Of a DNA stretch of 64,000 nt, positions 60,604 through 64,000 are shown piece after piece (the first letter of the stretch is position 1; every line of letters begins with the position of its first letter). Below the pieces are notes generated by a model. The model was not told the DNA's origin and did not search any database. It saw only the letters and a list, made by a program, of their open reading frames with translations. Position numbers and translations under genes: made by a program. Origin of the DNA: Lathyrus oleraceus (taxonomy: Eukaryota; Streptophyta; Magnoliopsida; Fabales; Fabaceae); contig NC_066584.1 in assembly GCF_024323335.1 (NCBI RefSeq), positions 272,343,618 through 272,407,617 of the forward strand. The letters are read 5' to 3'.

Positions 60604-60800
60604 ATGCGTCACTTGAACTGGCGCATCCATAATGTGCCAAGAGGAGGCGCCGAAGGCTTCAACGCCTACATTGGAAGCCTCGTGAGGAGGCGCCAATGTC
60701 CATGGCACCTGCATTGGGCCTCATGAGGAGGCGTCAATGCCCATGGCGCCTAGTTAATGCATGTGGTGTATGCGCCAATTCATCTGGCGCATACACCCTC
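60604..60800. repeat. GGCGCC-rich repeat module with a perfect 12 bp inverted repeat
   Basis: Two related units of about 41-46 bp start GCCTC(G/A)TGAGGAGGCG at about 60677 and 60718. They are followed by GTGTATGCGCCA (60766-60777) and its exact reverse complement TGGCGCATACAC (60785-60796) with a 7-base loop. It is strikingly GC- and CpG-rich in AT-rich surroundings and lies about 130 bp past the end of the PMD gene. Confidence 0.85.
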
Positions 60801-60923
60801 GTATGTTTTTCTAATTTTTAATTTTTTTTTCTTTTAATTTTAATTTATTTATGAAATAATAAAAAATAATGTAAAAAAAATTTATTCATGCTACAATAAA
60901 TGTTACATGGGATTGAGAAAAAT

Positions 60924-63022
60924 TTAATGATCGGCCTGATCGAAACGTCCCCCTTTTCCACATCTAGGTGCGTTAGTTTGTCTCTGAGGTCTCCCACGTT
61001 TTTCCTGAGGTGTTTGGGGTCTTTATGTGTTGACCTGATCGAGTGATGGCTGGTGTGAAGGTCCAGCGGAAGTCCCAGCGGTATTTGACAGATGTGTTTA
61101 TTCTCAATATGTGGAGGGGCTCTGGCCAACTGCGCTTCCATAATGGAGTTCGGTTCCCATGTCATCGTAGTTAGGTCGATGGGGTTGGGTGGATTGTGGA
61201 TGGTATAGTTGCCCAAATTGGGACATTGAATCATTTTGGAAACGAAGCAATGGTTCCTGGGGCGTACTATAGTTAAACAATGGTTATGTGTTTTGGTGTT
61301 GAATTGTTTGAGTGGTCATTGGCGGGGGGCTACGATGAAGTGACCCATATGAACTATCTAGGCTATAGACGGTTATGGTTGAATCGTATGGTTGTTGGTG
61401 GGTATGGTTTGATTCTTAGTTTTGTGGTTGGATGGGTGGCATGAATGGATTGTGACGTTGGGTGTTTGGTTGTTGGATGAATGACATGAATGGGTTGTGG
61501 AGTTGGGTGTTTGGTTGTTGGGTGTATGTGGTAGGTTGATGTTGTGAGGTTGGTTGTTGGGTTTGTGTGGTTTGACATTGGTGTTGGACGGGGACTTGTT
61601 GTTGGGCGTACGATGAAAAAGTTGCTAGTTGACGTGGATCCATCAAACACCGCGGCTCAAGCACAAATTGTTGAGTTGTTACCGACCTAAACCATGCCAT
61701 ATATTGTTGAGTTGGTCTTGCACCATGGATGACTGGTTCGTTTAAGATGTGTTGTCGTCGATTCCTCCATTGACGAACTTCTCTTTTGCAAAGTCTCTCC
61801 AGTCGGAATAATCCCATTGGGCATCAACTCTTTTTTGATGCCAATTCCCCAAACACGTCGGAGGTTCTGAAATTTGTTGTTGCATGCCGAACTGCAATTT
61901 GACCCGGTCACTCTGGTGCATTTCCATAGCAATGAACCGGGTAATTGGTGTCTTTGATGTCCAAACTGCAGCACCGTCATGGTTCACATCATGATCAAGA
62001 CCCAGATATGACCTCTAGATAAACTGTAAAACAATACGAAACGATTAGATGATAAATAATTTGATAACTATTTTTAAATTAAAATATAGTTGTGTAGAAG
62101 TATTACATTGTCTGGTCCAATGTGGTCCAATAGATTGCAATAGACTACTATAGCGTGTTTCAGACACCTATTGTAATTCATCCCCCTTACTGACCACCTT
62201 AGATAAAAAAAAATTGAAAAATATTATTTACAGTTAATTATAATATAAAATATATTTAATTAAGTGGTAAAGTGTTACACTTTGTTGCAAACAGGAACAT
62301 GAATGAGTTTTCGTTTATCGGGGCGAGTGACGACATTCTTGACCAACCCCATGCTTGTAGCAAATACGCACATGAAAAAAAAACGTACAAGTATTCTTTT
62401 TTTCATTTTTACACATTGCACTATATAGATGAGTCAACACAGCTGAATCCCAACTATATGTGTTTACCTTATTAATGTTGCGTAACAACGGTAAATACAT
62501 AATATTGATTGAATTACCTGTACTTTCTAGAAATAAAAAATTACCAAATAAAATCATAATATAATACCGAGCTTTAATTATTTTTTCGTACTCGGTTGAT
62601 TCTTCGGACAATATTATACTCTCATAATATTGTTTAAGGTATTTTGAATTTATACCTTGCCCCCTTGCTTGACTGGATGACTCTCCCTCAGTTTTGTCGT
62701 CACACAAAGGGGCACCCAATAATTCGTTGCAGATAGAGTTGTCCTGGTTTACTCTACCATTCACGACCTTACCATCTATACGGAGACCCAACAACATGTA
62801 TACGTCCTCAAGTGTGATGGTACACTCACCTAAAGGAAGGTGAAGTCTGTGGATCTCGGCTCTCCATCTCTCCAACAAAGCAAGAATGAACTTGTAGTCC
62901 ACTGAGTACGAGACAATATTGAGGAGATTTTCAAATCCACATCCTCTAATATATGGTTCTATCAAAGGATTGTGGGGTACATATTCATGTACACGGTATC
63001 AAAAACGCTTTGGATCCTAATA
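60924..63022 (-). pseudogene. Plant mobile domain (PMD) protein gene, 'phosphatase 7 long form'-like, decayed
   Basis: From about 63022 (minus): YRVHEYVPHNPL and IEPYIRGCGFENLLNI, then ALLERWRAEIHRLHLPLGEC and TITLEDVYMLLGLRIDG, the PMD core found in MAIN-like proteins and in transposon genes. After a frameshift come LLQAWGWSRMSSLAP and FLFATK (to about 62280), an intron-like gap, WSVRGMNYNRCLKHAI, a second gap, and IAMEMHQSDRVKLQFGMQQQ and CLGNWHQKRVDAQW. A frameshift near 61800 leads to HILNEPVIHGARPTQQYMAW, a Gln/Thr/Pro-rich tail and the terminal APRCGKGGRFDQADH with a stop at 60924. At least one stop and three frameshifts; PMD itself has no known enzyme activity. Confidence 0.8.
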
Positions 63023-63054
63023 GCATATAAGTAAGAAATACAATAAGAAACAAT

Positions 63055-63192
63055 AATATATAATACAAACATAGATAACAAAGGTATACGAATTAAATAT
63101 GGAATAAGTAAAAAGAGAGTGATAACATACAAATGTCGAGATAAGTAAAAATAGAAGTAATATATAATACAAACATAGATAACAAAGGTATA
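63055..63192. repeat. 34 bp direct repeat between the PMD gene and the transposase fragment
   Basis: An identical 34 bp block ending AACAAAGGTATA lies at 63055-63088 and 63159-63192, just before the transposase frame opens. Confidence 0.85.
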
Positions 63193-63196
63193 TACA

Positions 63197-64000
63197 TTAT
63201 CAGAACCTTCTTTCAAACACTACCGCGAAAAAATAAGATTGTCAAACGAAGATGCAATATGGTGGATCGATAGTATTCCATTGGAGAACTGGACTAGGGC
63301 ATACGACAACGGTCAACGGGGCCACATGACAACAAATCTTGTTGAATCAATGAACTCTGTCTTCAAAGGCATTTGTAACCTACCTATAACTGCTTTGATG
63401 CAGACAACATATTTCAAGCTAGGGGCGATGTTTGAAACTAGACGCTCCAAATGGAGTTCAGTGTTGCAATCTGGGCAGTTGTTCAATGATGATTCAATGA
63501 AATTCATTAGACATGAAGCTACCAAAGTAAACACACATGGGGTTACGGTGTTTGACTGCACTAAAGGTTGGTATAGTGTTGCCCAGTCCATGGATCACAA
63601 TGAGGGCATGCCGATGGGACAATACAGAGTCGAACTAGATAGAGGTTGGTGTGACTGCGAAAAATTCCAAGCCTTTCGTACGCCCTGCTCCCATGTCATT
63701 GCAGCATGCTCAAAGGTTCGAAGGGGTCCATCTTACTTGCTATCTGAAGTTTACAAAGTCACCAGCCTATCAAATGTTAATAAAATTAGTTTTTCCGTAG
63801 TGGGAAAAGAGGATTATTGGCCAGAATATCAAGGGAACATCGTCTGGCACAACGGAGTTATGCGAAGGAAGAAAAAGGGTCCCCCGAACAGCACCCGGAT
63901 TCGAACCGAAATGGATACAGAGAACAAAATGGTTAGATTATGTAGTTCATGCCGTCAGCCAGATCACAATCGTACTAATTGTCCTAGTGTTGGAATGAGC
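63197..64000 (+). pseudogene. MULE transposase, C-terminal part (runs off the window)
   Basis: An open frame with no ATG at its start continues past 64000 without a stop. It reads LSNEDAIWWIDSIPLENW, then RGHMTTNLVESMNSVFKG and LPITALMQTTYF, the segment after the DDE core in Mutator-like (MuDR) transposases. A SWIM zinc finger follows (63650-63694: WCDCEKF and TPCSHVIAAC, CxC...CxH), then a CCHC knuckle (63941-63982: CSSCRQPDHNRTNC). The catalytic core and N-terminus are missing to the left, where the 34 bp repeats and the PMD gene begin, so this is probably 5'-truncated. About 268 codons are open. It could belong to the same element as the PMD gene, or be a separate insertion. Confidence 0.85.

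Overview
The window is AT-rich plant nuclear DNA made almost entirely of transposable elements. I found no host gene. It most likely comes from a legume of the pea/vetch tribe (Fabeae). The reasons are a ~22 kb Ogre-lineage Ty3/gypsy element with the Ogre-specific ORF1, several other Tat-type LTR families, a Maximus/SIRE-like Ty1/copia remnant, Athila-type remnants, and a plant-mobile-domain (PMD) gene beside a MULE transposase. The species assignment is inference from these repeat families.

Layout. 1-2702: 3' part of a decayed Athila-type element with an extra ORF and two arrays of the palindrome ATACGCGTAT. 3400-4240: a decayed copia LTR plus primer binding site. 5201 to about 11560: a minus-strand Maximus/SIRE-like copia with both LTRs recognisable, a gag pseudogene, a decayed 'plant transposon protein' gene and, inside it, a plus-strand solo LTR (7180-8515). 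About 11876-13936: a second Athila-type element (LTR, PBS, broken gag) ending at a 130 bp CT microsatellite. 14572-58430: a copia pol fragment split by a large nested insertion. 58431-64000: unassigned sequence, then a decayed PMD gene (minus strand) and the C-terminal half of a MULE transposase (plus strand) that runs off the window.

The core is a nest of Tat/Ogre elements, all on the minus strand. The outer Ogre (14623-57877) is bounded by TGTTG target duplications and interrupts the copia RNase H coding region just before its AEAEY-type motif. Subtracting its insertions leaves 21.8 kb, close to the usual Ogre size. Reading 5' to 3' on the minus strand it has: 5' LTR, tRNA-Arg PBS, intact-looking ORF1, broken gag, protease with a mutated active site, RT-RNase H-archaeal-type RNase H, integrase, a 3' UTR with tandem repeats, PPT and 3' LTR. 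A solo LTR of a second Tat family (25448-29205, duplication ACTTT) sits between protease and RT. A third Tat element (37202-54875, duplication CATAC) sits inside the outer 5' LTR; it lacks capsid, the protease core, much of RT and the integrase core, so it could only move in trans.

The order of events is therefore copia, then the outer Ogre, then the inner Tat element and the Tat solo LTR independently. The more unusual signals are a PBS-like copy conserved about 40-55 bp inside the LTR ends of three Tat families, 3' UTR repeats complementary to the PBS, periodic palindrome arrays in the first Athila remnant, a tRNA-like Pol III box pair in an LTR, and a microhomology junction fusing RNase H to integrase.
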